A stretch of 10,702 nucleotides of DNA, from assembly GCA_035252155.1 (NCBI GenBank), contig DATFDL010000178.1, positions 1 to 10,702 on the forward strand, written 5' to 3'. Under the pieces are notes generated by a model. It worked only from the letters and a program-made list of their open reading frames with translations. It ran no database searches and was not told the DNA's origin. The stretch is from JAICLL01 sp035252155 (GTDB lineage Bacteria; Planctomycetota; Planctomycetia; Pirellulales; JAICIG01). Below, one piece after another: positions 1 to 6,654 of the stretch (position 1 is its first letter; each line of letters opens with the position of its first letter). Made by a program: the position numbers and the translations under genes.

Positions 1-471
1 GCCAAAGAAGAATGCGGCCAACGAATGGACGATTGCGTCGAGCGATTGGTGGCTCGGCAGACCGATGCTTGTCATTTCGTAAGAACCTCCGCCGGCGAGC
101 CGGACGCGCCAATGCGACTCATTGTCGTCAAAGCCTATACCGTTTACGGTAACCGCCCCCTCAACCACGGGCGTCCTTGATTGCTCAAGACGATTAAACC
201 AAGGTCGCGAAATCTGAGTCGTCGGTAGTTGCGGTGCGATTTTTTTCTCGAACCAAGGCGCGTATACGAGAGTCAGATACACGGCACCGAGCCATGCGAA
301 CCCAGCAAATCCAGCGCGTCTAAGCCCGCGAGAAAAGACGCCGCCAAGCACGGCGAGCGCAAGCAAAAGTAGAACGCCGGAAAGCAAGCCCGAAGCCCAC
401 CAGCGCGACGGAGATGCCACGGCCGCGCAGGCGACTGCAAGGATTACGACGGCTGCGAATAGCGTACGCAT
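1..471 (-). CDS. Hypothetical small membrane protein, planctomycete type (partial, C-terminus beyond left edge)
   Basis: Translating the minus strand from the ATG at 471-469 gives 157 codons with no stop before the window edge, so the C-terminus is missing. The protein starts MRTLFAAVVILAVACAA. It has three hydrophobic stretches, at about residues 4-18, 27-44 and 57-73, separated by short loops with SPSRWW and SRGLRR. A more polar segment follows, and at the left edge it reads SLDAIVHSLAAFFFG. From memory this layout (short N-terminal helices, a WWASG motif, a late HSL-ALL-type helix) matches a multi-copy planctomycete family of unknown function. By that comparison probably only a few tens of residues are missing. 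Codons such as AGA, AGG, CTA and ATA are commoner here than in the flagellar genes, and no strong Shine-Dalgarno precedes the ATG. It diverges from the gene at 650-1414. Function unknown. Confidence 0.72.
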   Translation of the reverse strand, partial: MRTLFAAVVILAVACAAVASPSRWWASGLLSGVLLLLALAVLGGVFSRGLRRAGFAGFAWLGAVYLTLVYAPWFEKKIAPQLPTTQISRPWFNRLEQSRTPVVEGAVTVNGIGFDDNESHWRVRLAGGGSYEMTSIGLPSHQSLDAIVHSLAAFFFG

Positions 472-649
472 TGAGTAGCGCAATCCCGCCACGGCTGTGC
501 TCTGGTTGGAAATGCCGATTCGTTCGCGAGGAGTGACGGCCTGGAAGGCCATCCTACGGAAGGCCGTCTCGGCGCAGAATAGCGGTCGCCGAGTCGTGCG
601 GCAAGCGTTACGGTTGATGCGGGTGCGGCCGGCGGATTACGATGAACGT
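472..649. other. Divergent intergenic spacer with a small inverted repeat
   Basis: This 178-bp spacer separates the minus-strand gene starting at 471 from the plus-strand gene starting at 650. An open frame in phase with the plus-strand gene reaches back to an ATG at 497. Its extra residues are basic and unlike a real N-terminus, and they run across the inverted repeat at 535-568, so I treat the stretch as noncoding. I see no convincing -35/-10 pair for either gene, although the promoters of both would be expected here. Confidence 0.5.
535..568. repeat. Short inverted repeat containing a GGCCTGGAAGGCC core
   Basis: GACGGCCT (535-542) pairs perfectly with AGGCCGTC (561-568) across an 18-nt loop. 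A competing small palindrome, GGCCT-gga-AGGCC, shares its left arm. The design resembles short palindromic intergenic elements scattered in planctomycete genomes. No T-run follows on either strand, so it is not a good intrinsic terminator. Its position in a divergent spacer could make it a regulatory or merely a repetitive element. Confidence 0.5.
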
Positions 650-1414
650 ATGGACGACAACAACGAGCAAGCGCCCATCACGGCGATTGAAGAACCTGCC
701 GCGGCAACGCCCGCCCGCCGCTGGGCCGCAGCCGTCGGGCCGTGGCTCGATCGGGTGCTGTTGAACGTGCGGGTGTGGCTGCCGGCCCTGCGCACGCCCG
801 ACATGAAGGCCCGGCAAGTGAAATATCGGGCCCGCGAAAGCCGCAAAGCGATGACCTGGAGCATCGGTTTTCCGCGGCAGTGCTGGCAATGCGCGGCGAC
901 CGACGGGTTAACTAGCCGAAAGTTCTCGGAGGAGATACGCAGCTTCGAGTCGCCCACCAATATCCTGGGCGGCACCTGGGGCGTGGCCGCGGTGTTTCTC
1001 TTTTTTTGGATCTTTATCGGCGGAGGGTGGTCGTTGAAACTGTCTTTCTTGATCGCCGCCGGCGGACTGGTCGCGTTGTGGGTCAAAAGTTGGAAGGAGC
1101 GAGTGCGCGTCACGGTATGGAGTTGCGCCGCGCATCTCGACGAGCTTACGCCGCCCGAAGCGGTGAGTTACGACGAAGACCTCTATCTCTACGCGCCCAG
1201 CGAGCAACTGGCCGAAGCGGCCCGCGCTGAACTGATTGCGGCGCGCAAGAAAGAGGGCAAGCACCCCAGCGATGCGTCGTCCCCACGTGCCCCGCCGCCG
1301 CGAGTAAAGGCTGAGGCCAATGAGTCGGCGGCTCCGACTCCGTCACCGCCTGTCGTCGTGCGGGAGGAATTGCCGCCGCTCAAGCTGGCCGGCGACGACG
1401 ACGAAGGTCTGTAG
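650..1414 (+). CDS. Hypothetical two-helix membrane protein with possible CxxC/CxxH zinc site
   Basis: This encodes 254 residues starting MDDNNEQAPI and ending in TAG at 1412-1414. I chose the ATG at 650 over one at 497 because the longer version adds an odd basic leader that crosses an inverted repeat. An N-terminal Ala-rich acidic segment is followed by a basic, aromatic stretch. CWQC (C78, C81) comes next, then two hydrophobic helices at about 108-124 and 128-146, and then VWSCAAH (C159, H162). The two Cys/His pairs flank a helical hairpin, so both would lie on the same face of the membrane and could bind one metal ion. The tail (about 200-254) is Pro/Ala-rich and ends in an acidic DDDEGL. 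Similar planctomycete proteins of unknown function come to mind, but I cannot name a family. It converges on flgE, is not part of that operon, and has no strong Shine-Dalgarno. Confidence 0.75.
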   Translation: MDDNNEQAPITAIEEPAAATPARRWAAAVGPWLDRVLLNVRVWLPALRTPDMKARQVKYRARESRKAMTWSIGFPRQCWQCAATDGLTSRKFSEEIRSFESPTNILGGTWGVAAVFLFFWIFIGGGWSLKLSFLIAAGGLVALWVKSWKERVRVTVWSCAAHLDELTPPEAVSYDEDLYLYAPSEQLAEAARAELIAARKKEGKHPSDASSPRAPPPRVKAEANESAAPTPSPPVVVREELPPLKLAGDDDEGL

Positions 1415-1437
1415 GGAACGCACCCCGTGGACCTAGC

Positions 1438-1523
1438 GGCATGTGGACCAGCCGCGCTCGGCTGGTTCCGCGACGCCGACTGGTGTCGGCGATGCACTGC
1501 CGAGGGCGGCTGTGCCACATGCC
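1438..1523. terminator. Nested 86-nt palindrome between convergent genes; probable bidirectional terminator or REP-like element
   Basis: The outer arms at about 1438-1466 and 1495-1523 form an imperfect inverted repeat: GGCATGTGG is perfect, then CAGCCGC and CTCGGC match with a few mismatches between. Inside lies a perfect 7-bp stem, CGCCGAC (1474-1480) and GTCGGCG (1485-1491), with a TGGT loop. The whole element could therefore fold as one long hairpin or cruciform on either strand. It lies 23 bp past the stop of the plus-strand gene and 36 bp past the stop of flgE, where both transcripts should end. No T-run follows, so it would not be a textbook intrinsic terminator. The arm sequence, with its GGCACAGCCGCCCTCGGC-like string, is of a type I recall as repeated in planctomycete intergenic DNA. 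Confidence 0.6.
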
Positions 1524-1559
1524 GGTTCCGATTAGAGGTGCATATTGCGATGCCGCATG

Positions 1560-4001
1560 CTACGCGGCGCGCAGTTGCAGCAGCGTGTCGAGCAGCGATT
1601 GGGCGGTGCTGATCACCTGCGCGTTGCCTCGATACTGCGTCGAAGCGAGAATCAGGTTGATCAGGCTGTTGCCCACGTCGGTGTTCGACTGCTCGAGCGC
1701 GCCGGAAACGATTGAGCCGATGCCGTTCTGGTTCGGATTGCCAATGATCGGCAAGCCCGAATTGACGCCCGGCGCATACAGATTTTGGCCCATCTGTTCC
1801 AGTCCGGCGGGGTTGGCAAACCTGGCCAAGACGATTTGCCCCAGGTCGCGCTGCGTGCCGTTGTCGAATACGCCCTTGATGACGCCGTCTTCGCCGATGA
1901 TGTAACTGGTCAGCTTGCCCGGTGGAAAGCCGTCCTGGCTGCTGGCCTGCAGATTGGCCGTGGTGGCCGCCAACCCTGAAACCTGCGAAAAATCAAGGTT
2001 GAACTGCAGCGGCTTGGCCGAGGGCACGTGCGTGCGATCGACCGAGACCGTCGAGTTGGTGGCCGAAAGGAATTTGCCGTTGCCATCGAAATTGACCAGC
2101 CCGGTGCCGACCGCGATGGTGGACCCGCTGACGGGGTCGTTCTGCGGCGAATCGGCGAACCAGCGATACGTAGTTTCGCTGCTGGTGCGGCTTTGCAGAA
2201 CAGCCGTGATGCGCACGTTGATCGGAATGCCCAGCGAATCGTAGGTAATGACGTCGGCCACGGCGCTTTGTCCGACGGCCGCCTGTGTTTGGCTGAAGCT
2301 CATCGGCACCGCCTGAGTGCCGCTGGCCGTTTTCAATTGCAGCGCCGAGAGACCGATCGAAACCGCATTGTCGACGCCGGAGTCACTGACAAATTCGATC
2401 GCGCCCTGCGCAGTGACCATCGTACCCGGCGAAACGCCCGACGAGTCGTTGGGAATCGGGTTGGCCGAATCCGGTCCTGGCGGCGATTGGATGCCCATCG
2501 ACTGCTGCATGAAGGTCGCCAAGTCGAGCACCGTGCTGGTCGGCGTGATGGTGAAGGTCGTGGGACTCAATTGGCTTCCGCCTTTGGTGCCGGTAAACGT
2601 AAGCGTGCCGGGCTGGAAAAGCTGCTGGTACGTGCCATTGCTGTACTGCAGCACGTTGGTCAACAGGGTGTTGCTGCTGATGGGCGGGCCGTTCAGATTT
2701 ACCTGGGCGTTGCCGGCAATGGTGGCGTCGGGCACGTCGTCGGTAAAGCTCTCGTTGGGTGTGTTATTGGGGATTTCGGCGACGAAATTGAACTGGTTGG
2801 GATTGCTCGCCGAGTTGCGGTAGATGCGGCGCACGGTCCATTGCCCGCTGGCGTCGACCGGCAGGTTTTCCAAATGAATGCGTCCATTGACGACATTAAT
2901 CGGCCCCAAGAGCGGCGTCGGCCGGCTTTCGATGCCGTTGCCAGGCCCGCCGATGGCATTGGCAAAGGTCACATAATAGCTGTAGTTGCCGCTCAACGCG
3001 GTGGTGTTGAGCGCCGCACCCAAAGCGCCGTCGGCGGTGGTGTCGGTGTAGGTGGTCGTGGTGTTGTTGGGAATCTCGGCCACCAGTTGATAATTGCTTC
3101 CACCGGCGGTGGTGCGATAGATCCGGCGGGTTTTATACGAATTCGTCGCGTCGGTAGGAATGTTGTTGAGCGTGATCGACTGATTGCCCGCAGCCAACGT
3201 AATCGGGCCGAGGGATGTTGACGGAAGGCTCTCGGTCGACGGGATCGTGCCCAGCGGTCCATCGGCAAACACGATCTTGTAGCTGTAGGTGCCCAGTGCC
3301 GTGAGTCCGCCGCCGGCGCCCTGGGCGAGGCTGGTGCCCGCGCTCAGAACGTCGGGCGTCACTGCTTGCTGGGGCGCTGGCCCGGCGGCCGGCGCGGTCT
3401 TCGAGGCATCTCCCAGCGGGCCCGTCTGGATGACGGCGCCGGTGGTGGCCACGTCGCCGGTGGGAGTGAGCGTACCTGACAAATCGACATTCTGCGTCGC
3501 CTCGGCCACGGCGGTCGATCCCAGCGGGATCGACACCGGCTGCAGACCGGTGGTTTGAATGTTGAAATTGCTATCGACGCCGTAGCCCATCAGGCGTTGG
3601 CCGGTGCTGGTGGTGAGGTTGTTCTGCGAGTTCGTCGTGAAGGTGCCGTTGCGTGTATAGAGCTGCTGGCCGCCGGTCGACTGGACGATGAACAGGCCGT
3701 CGCCCTGGATCGCCATGTCCGAGGGGCTGGAGCTGAGCTGCAGCGTGCCTTGCTTGAAGTCGGGCGTGATGGCAGCGACTTGCACGCCCAAGCCGATCTG
3801 GTTCGGATCGGTGCCGCCGTTGTCCGAAGTGGGCGCGGCCCCTAACGATAGCGTCTGCAAGAATTGCGTGGCAAACTCGGCTTGCGATTGTTTGAAGCCA
3901 ATGGTGTTGGCGTTGGCCACGTTGTTGCCGGTGACGTCGATGGTCGTCTCGGCGGCCGTCAAGCCGGTGATCGCGGTGCTGAAAACGGAGGAAAGTCCCA
4001 T
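1560..4001 (-). CDS. flgE: Flagellar hook protein FlgE, enlarged by two tandem FnIII-like domains
   Basis: The 813-residue product forms the flagellar hook, the universal joint between rod and filament, and is exported by the flagellar type III system. Residues 1-50 are a typical D0 rod/hook start with TGNNVANANTIGFKQS (24-39). IQGDGLFIV (98-106) and YTRNGTF (115-121) are classic hook/rod signatures. The C-terminus, VSGALEQSNTDVG through ISTAQSLLDTLLQL (765-810), is the matching D0 helix. Most hook proteins are 400-500 residues. The extra length here includes two homologous blocks of about 100 residues (232-331 and 332-432) and a Thr/Ser-rich region around 440-570. The start is set by AGGAG 9 nt before the ATG. 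It is the last gene of the operon, 74 bp after flgD, and is followed by the large palindrome at 1438-1523. Confidence 0.95.
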   Translation of the reverse strand: MGLSSVFSTAITGLTAAETTIDVTGNNVANANTIGFKQSQAEFATQFLQTLSLGAAPTSDNGGTDPNQIGLGVQVAAITPDFKQGTLQLSSSPSDMAIQGDGLFIVQSTGGQQLYTRNGTFTTNSQNNLTTSTGQRLMGYGVDSNFNIQTTGLQPVSIPLGSTAVAEATQNVDLSGTLTPTGDVATTGAVIQTGPLGDASKTAPAAGPAPQQAVTPDVLSAGTSLAQGAGGGLTALGTYSYKIVFADGPLGTIPSTESLPSTSLGPITLAAGNQSITLNNIPTDATNSYKTRRIYRTTAGGSNYQLVAEIPNNTTTTYTDTTADGALGAALNTTALSGNYSYYVTFANAIGGPGNGIESRPTPLLGPINVVNGRIHLENLPVDASGQWTVRRIYRNSASNPNQFNFVAEIPNNTPNESFTDDVPDATIAGNAQVNLNGPPISSNTLLTNVLQYSNGTYQQLFQPGTLTFTGTKGGSQLSPTTFTITPTSTVLDLATFMQQSMGIQSPPGPDSANPIPNDSSGVSPGTMVTAQGAIEFVSDSGVDNAVSIGLSALQLKTASGTQAVPMSFSQTQAAVGQSAVADVITYDSLGIPINVRITAVLQSRTSSETTYRWFADSPQNDPVSGSTIAVGTGLVNFDGNGKFLSATNSTVSVDRTHVPSAKPLQFNLDFSQVSGLAATTANLQASSQDGFPPGKLTSYIIGEDGVIKGVFDNGTQRDLGQIVLARFANPAGLEQMGQNLYAPGVNSGLPIIGNPNQNGIGSIVSGALEQSNTDVGNSLINLILASTQYRGNAQVISTAQSLLDTLLQLRAA
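2706..3308 (-). repeat. Two tandem homologous FnIII-like domains inside FlgE
   Basis: In the FlgE protein, residues 232-331 and 332-432 align at an offset of about 100. Matched landmarks are YSYKIVFAD / YSYYVTFAN (239, 340), LGPI (264, 365), RRIYR (292, 391), LVAEIPNNT / FVAEIPNNT (306, 406) and YTDTTAD / FTDDVPD (318, 419). The pattern of RRIYR, then VAE, then a Thr-rich YTDT strand is the kind seen in FnIII-like modules of bacterial surface and phage structural proteins. The DNA has diverged, so the duplication is old and not a recent sequence repeat. The blocks lie in the middle of the subunit, where hook proteins carry surface-facing domains. Confidence 0.8.
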
Positions 4002-4010
4002 GATGCGGGT

Positions 4011-4015
4011 CTCCT
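4011..4015 (-). promoter_or_regulatory. Shine-Dalgarno of flgE
   Basis: AGGAG on the minus strand lies 9 nt before the flgE ATG at 4001. It supports that start and suggests flgE is translated independently of flgD. The rest of the flgD-flgE gap shows no hairpin or clear promoter. Confidence 0.7.
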
Positions 4016-4075
4016 AAAACTTGCCCTTCGATTTACTTGATTCAATAATCGGTTGTTTCCGTTGAGGAATGAACG

Positions 4076-4615
4076 CTAACTATCGACCGACGTGATGTTC
4101 GAGAGTTCCAACGTCTGACCGCCGACGTTCACTTCGGGCGTGCCGTTCTTGAGGCTCACGCTACTCACCGCGCCCGAGACTTGGGTGCCGTCGCTGGCGA
4201 GACCTTCGATCTGCCTACCGATCAAACTGCCTGCCGTTGCGAGGCTCTGCCCCAAGACCACCGAGTTGAGCGACGTCGTCAAATCGGAGGTGGCCTGGAT
4301 GTTGCGGATTTCACTGATCTGCTGCATGATCTGGTCACTGTTGGTGGGATTCATCGGATCCTGGTTTTGCAACTCCGTGATCAACATCTTCAGGAAATCA
4401 TCCGGGGTGATGCCCGTCAGACCACTGCTTGTGGTCGAGGCGGATGAACCGGCGGTCGAACTGCCGCTGGCGCCGCTGGCAGCCGTGGGATCGGACGACG
4501 AGGGATCGTTGGTGACGCCCGAAAGGGCCGCGGCGCTGGGCAGGTTGGTCATACCCGGCAGGCTGGAAAGCGCGCTCGATAGCGGGTCGCTGGAACCGAT
4601 CGACGAAGTGGACAT
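4076..4615 (-). CDS. flgD: Flagellar hook-capping (hook scaffolding) protein FlgD, short form
   Basis: FlgD sits at the tip of the growing hook and guides assembly of FlgE subunits. The protein has 179 residues from MSTSSIGSSD. A longer reading from an ATG at 4660 would begin inside the inverted repeat and is unlikely. AGGA lies 6 nt upstream of the chosen ATG. After a Ser/Thr/Ala-rich leader comes the diagnostic motif TPDDFLKMLITELQNQDPMNP (about residues 70-90), then DQIMQQISEIRNIQ and the helix to LGQSLATAGSLIGRQI. The C-terminal part, from GLASDGTQVSGAV to LELSNITSV, fits the Tudor-like beta domain. The FnIII-like domain usually inserted in long (about 220-230 residue) FlgDs is absent, as in other short FlgDs. 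The gene lies between fliK and flgE. Confidence 0.93.
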   Translation of the reverse strand: MSTSSIGSSDPLSSALSSLPGMTNLPSAAALSGVTNDPSSSDPTAASGASGSSTAGSSASTTSSGLTGITPDDFLKMLITELQNQDPMNPTNSDQIMQQISEIRNIQATSDLTTSLNSVVLGQSLATAGSLIGRQIEGLASDGTQVSGAVSSVSLKNGTPEVNVGGQTLELSNITSVDS

Positions 4616-4619
4616 GGCG

Positions 4620-4625
4620 TTTCCT
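4620..4625 (-). promoter_or_regulatory. Shine-Dalgarno deciding the flgD start
   Basis: AGGAAA on the minus strand, with its AGGA core 6 nt upstream of ATG 4615, favours that start over the in-frame ATG at 4660, which lies in repeat DNA. Confidence 0.65.
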
Positions 4626-4635
4626 GTGGTAAAAA

Positions 4636-4780
4636 AGGGTTCAGGGTTCAGCATTCTCATTCAGGGTCGGTCGGTTCGTGCGAACGCTTCGTGGCTGCGA
4701 GGATCCTGGGTTTCAGGCACAAAGCTCGACTCGTCAGTTACGGAGATCACAATAATGCTGAACCCTGAACCCTGAACCCT
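4636..4780. repeat. 145-bp element with 20-bp perfect terminal inverted repeats made of GGGTTCA units
   Basis: The left arm (4636-4655) carries two GGGTTCA units followed by GCATT. The right arm (4754-4773) is its exact complement, and a third TGAACCC unit extends the outer end (TGAACCC x3 at 4759-4779). The 98-bp interior has a small GTTCG/CGAAC hairpin at about 4673-4684 but no gene. The element fills the fliK-flgD gap, the largest gap in the operon. Its outer end supplies the TAG stop of fliK (4781-4779). On the minus strand the last arm runs into T6, so the transcript could form a terminator-like structure with a long loop. It is MITE-like in layout; only AAA flanks both ends, so a target-site duplication is not convincing. 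Confidence 0.75.
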
Positions 4781-6614
4781 AAATGAGTACGTTCAACGCT
4801 CCGCTGATTTGCCCGGCCGCGGTCGACATTCGGTCGGCCGAATCGGCTGCCGCGACGGGCGTGGTCGTGTTCCGCGCGGCGGCCGAGCGGCGCGCGAAAC
4901 CCTCGTTGTCGGAGTTTCCCTGCGGGGTCTGCGGCATGTTGCCAGGCGGTTGGTCCATCAGTTCGACGTCGAACCGTTCGATGCGAATATCCTGTTGGGC
5001 CAACCGGTCGCGCAGATCGGGCAGGTTGTCGAGCAGAAGCTGCTGGGCCGTGCTCGTCTCGGCCTGAATGTGCGCCGTGAGGGCGCCCTGCTTGACGCTA
5101 ATTTGCACTTGCAGCGAGCCGAGGTCCGGCGGGCTGAGCCGCAGCCGCACCTGGCCCTGATCGCCCGCTGCTTGGAAGGCTCGGGCCACCCGCTGCACGA
5201 AACGAACGCGATCGACTCCGTTGGCCGACCCTGTGTCGGCCGCCGCTTGACCAATCTGCCGGGCAAACGGCGAGGGCATGCCCGTGGGCTGGTTGCTCGG
5301 CGGTGCGACCGGTGGGGCGGCGGGCTGAGCAATCGGCGGCGGCGTGTTGGCCGACGTAGTATGGTCAGCGTTGGCTGGGGCCGCAGCCGGCGCGGAATCG
5401 GATGCGACCGGCGCTGGCGCGGCCGGGGCGGCGGTCACAACCGTCGCGAGCTGCTGGGCAGCGGTCGCGGCATTTTGCTCCGGCGCGGAATTCACCGTCG
5501 AGTCGGTCGAGTTTTTAGTCGGCGCCGCCTTGGTCGTACTTTTGGTCGGGGGCGCACTTTGAACATTGGCAGCCGACGCCGCCCGCGACTGCACGGCGAG
5601 CACCTCGGCAGTGGGCGACGGACTTTGATCTGCGGTGGCCGGTGGCGTCTTCGTGGCCGTGGGTGTCTTGGTGGGCGCCGGCGTTTTGGTGGGCGAGGTG
5701 GCTTCAGCGACGGCCTGTGTGGCAGTCGCGGCCTGAGTGGCTTTGGCGTCGGCCGCTGGTTTCGCCTTCTTCGACGTGTCGCTGGGCGCGACTTGGGCCG
5801 CCGCCGATGCGGCCTTTACGGCTTCCTCAGAGGCGGCCGCGGAAGAGCTCGCGGCGGTTTGCGCCTTCGAGTCGGGCTTGGCGGCAGCCGATTGTCCAAC
5901 GGTGGTTGGTAGCGCGGTCTTTTGTACGGAGGGCTTGGCGACCGCACGGGCCGTATTGCCGGTGGCTTTGTCGGAAGAGACCGGCGTTTTGGACGTTGTC
6001 TCGCCGGCCGCCTTGCTTTTCGCGGGCGAGGCATCGGCCCCCGGCGCTGGCGATTGGGCGGCGTTTAACGCCGCGGCTGCCGCTGCCGCGCCGTCGGTCG
6101 CGGTCGCTTCCTTGGAGTCGTCGCTCTTCTTGGTGCTCTTGCCTTGGTTGCCGTCCTTGCCGCCGCTCTTGCTGCCCGCCGAAGCTTTGTCGGTCTTTTT
6201 TCCACTGGAAGTTGGTTGGCTGGCGTGCGAAGAATCCGCGACGGGTGGCGACGTGGTATCCTCGGCCGACGAACGATCGGAGGATGAATCCTGATCGTGT
6301 GTCGTCGCTCCGGACGGCTGCGGCGCAGATCCGCTCGCGGGAGTCGTGTTTTGTGCGGCTGCTTGCGGCTGGGGTGCTTGCTGTTCATCCGGCGGGGGTT
6401 GATCGTCACCGCCCGAGGGCTGCCGCTGTTGGGCGGCCGGCGGAGGCGGAGGTTCCGGCGCGTCGACGGGCGGCGGGGGAGGGGGCGGAGCTTGGGCCTG
6501 CATCAGCAAGTCGCTGAAGGTGCCGCCGGCCCGGCTCGCCCCGCTGGATGTAGGCGTCACCGCCGTCTCGAACAGGCTTCGGCCGCTCGAAGTATCCAAA
6601 GGGATGGCAAACAT
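4779..6614 (-). CDS. fliK: Flagellar hook-length control protein FliK
   Basis: FliK is exported while the hook grows and, at the right length, switches the export gate from hook to filament substrates. The 611-residue protein starts MFAIPLDTSS with a GGAAA-like site upstream. Two runs of seven and five prolines lie near residues 43-59. Then comes a very long low-complexity linker rich in Ala, Ser, Thr, Lys and Pro (about 60-460). The conserved C-terminal hook-length domain (about 466-556) has VRLRLSPPDLGSLQVQISV, then AQQLLLDNLPDLRDRL and IRIERFDVEL, which is decisive for the family. The tail ends in LNVLI and TAG. The linker is the expected ruler part and contains a TKTPxx triplet repeat. 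It is longer than in enteric FliK (about 400 residues). It lies 40 bp downstream of the motE-like gene. Confidence 0.93.
   Translation of the reverse strand: MFAIPLDTSSGRSLFETAVTPTSSGASRAGGTFSDLLMQAQAPPPPPPPVDAPEPPPPPAAQQRQPSGGDDQPPPDEQQAPQPQAAAQNTTPASGSAPQPSGATTHDQDSSSDRSSAEDTTSPPVADSSHASQPTSSGKKTDKASAGSKSGGKDGNQGKSTKKSDDSKEATATDGAAAAAAALNAAQSPAPGADASPAKSKAAGETTSKTPVSSDKATGNTARAVAKPSVQKTALPTTVGQSAAAKPDSKAQTAASSSAAASEEAVKAASAAAQVAPSDTSKKAKPAADAKATQAATATQAVAEATSPTKTPAPTKTPTATKTPPATADQSPSPTAEVLAVQSRAASAANVQSAPPTKSTTKAAPTKNSTDSTVNSAPEQNAATAAQQLATVVTAAPAAPAPVASDSAPAAAPANADHTTSANTPPPIAQPAAPPVAPPSNQPTGMPSPFARQIGQAAADTGSANGVDRVRFVQRVARAFQAAGDQGQVRLRLSPPDLGSLQVQISVKQGALTAHIQAETSTAQQLLLDNLPDLRDRLAQQDIRIERFDVELMDQPPGNMPQTPQGNSDNEGFARRSAAARNTTTPVAAADSADRMSTAAGQISGALNVLI
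5637..5690 (-). repeat. Three TKTPxx hexapeptide repeats in the FliK linker
   Basis: Residues 309-326 of FliK read as three six-residue units, TKTPAP, TKTPTA and TKTPPA, from an 18-bp tandem repeat with small differences. Such repeats can gain or lose units by slippage, which would change the length of the presumed molecular ruler. Confidence 0.7.
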
Positions 6615-6654
6615 CGGTTCGTTTCCAATTGCCGGTTTTGAAGATCAAAACCGA

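Noticed and set aside
497..649. N-terminal extension of the plus-strand membrane protein from an ATG at 497
   Set aside because: The 51 added residues run through an inverted repeat and look like translated intergenic DNA.
2028..3221. Long plus-strand open frame (397 codons) opposite flgE
   Set aside because: Its composition is Arg/Val/Gly-rich with no family motif, and the minus strand carries well-conserved flgE. High GC makes long antisense frames common.
4002..4075. Possible sigma-54 or sigma-28 promoter before flgE
   Set aside because: A scan of the flgD-flgE gap shows no convincing paired elements; only the Shine-Dalgarno is supported.
4616..4660. Earlier FlgD start at 4660
   Set aside because: It would begin in the arm of the inverted repeat, while a good AGGA precedes the ATG at 4615.
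4759..4779. Telomere or CRISPR-like array from the TGAACCC repeats
   Set aside because: Only three 7-bp units without spacers, explained by the inverted-repeat element.
4809..5912. Long plus-strand open frame (367 codons) opposite fliK
   Set aside because: It is an Arg/Gly-rich mirror of the Ala/Thr/Pro-rich FliK linker. No start signal and no recognisable domain.
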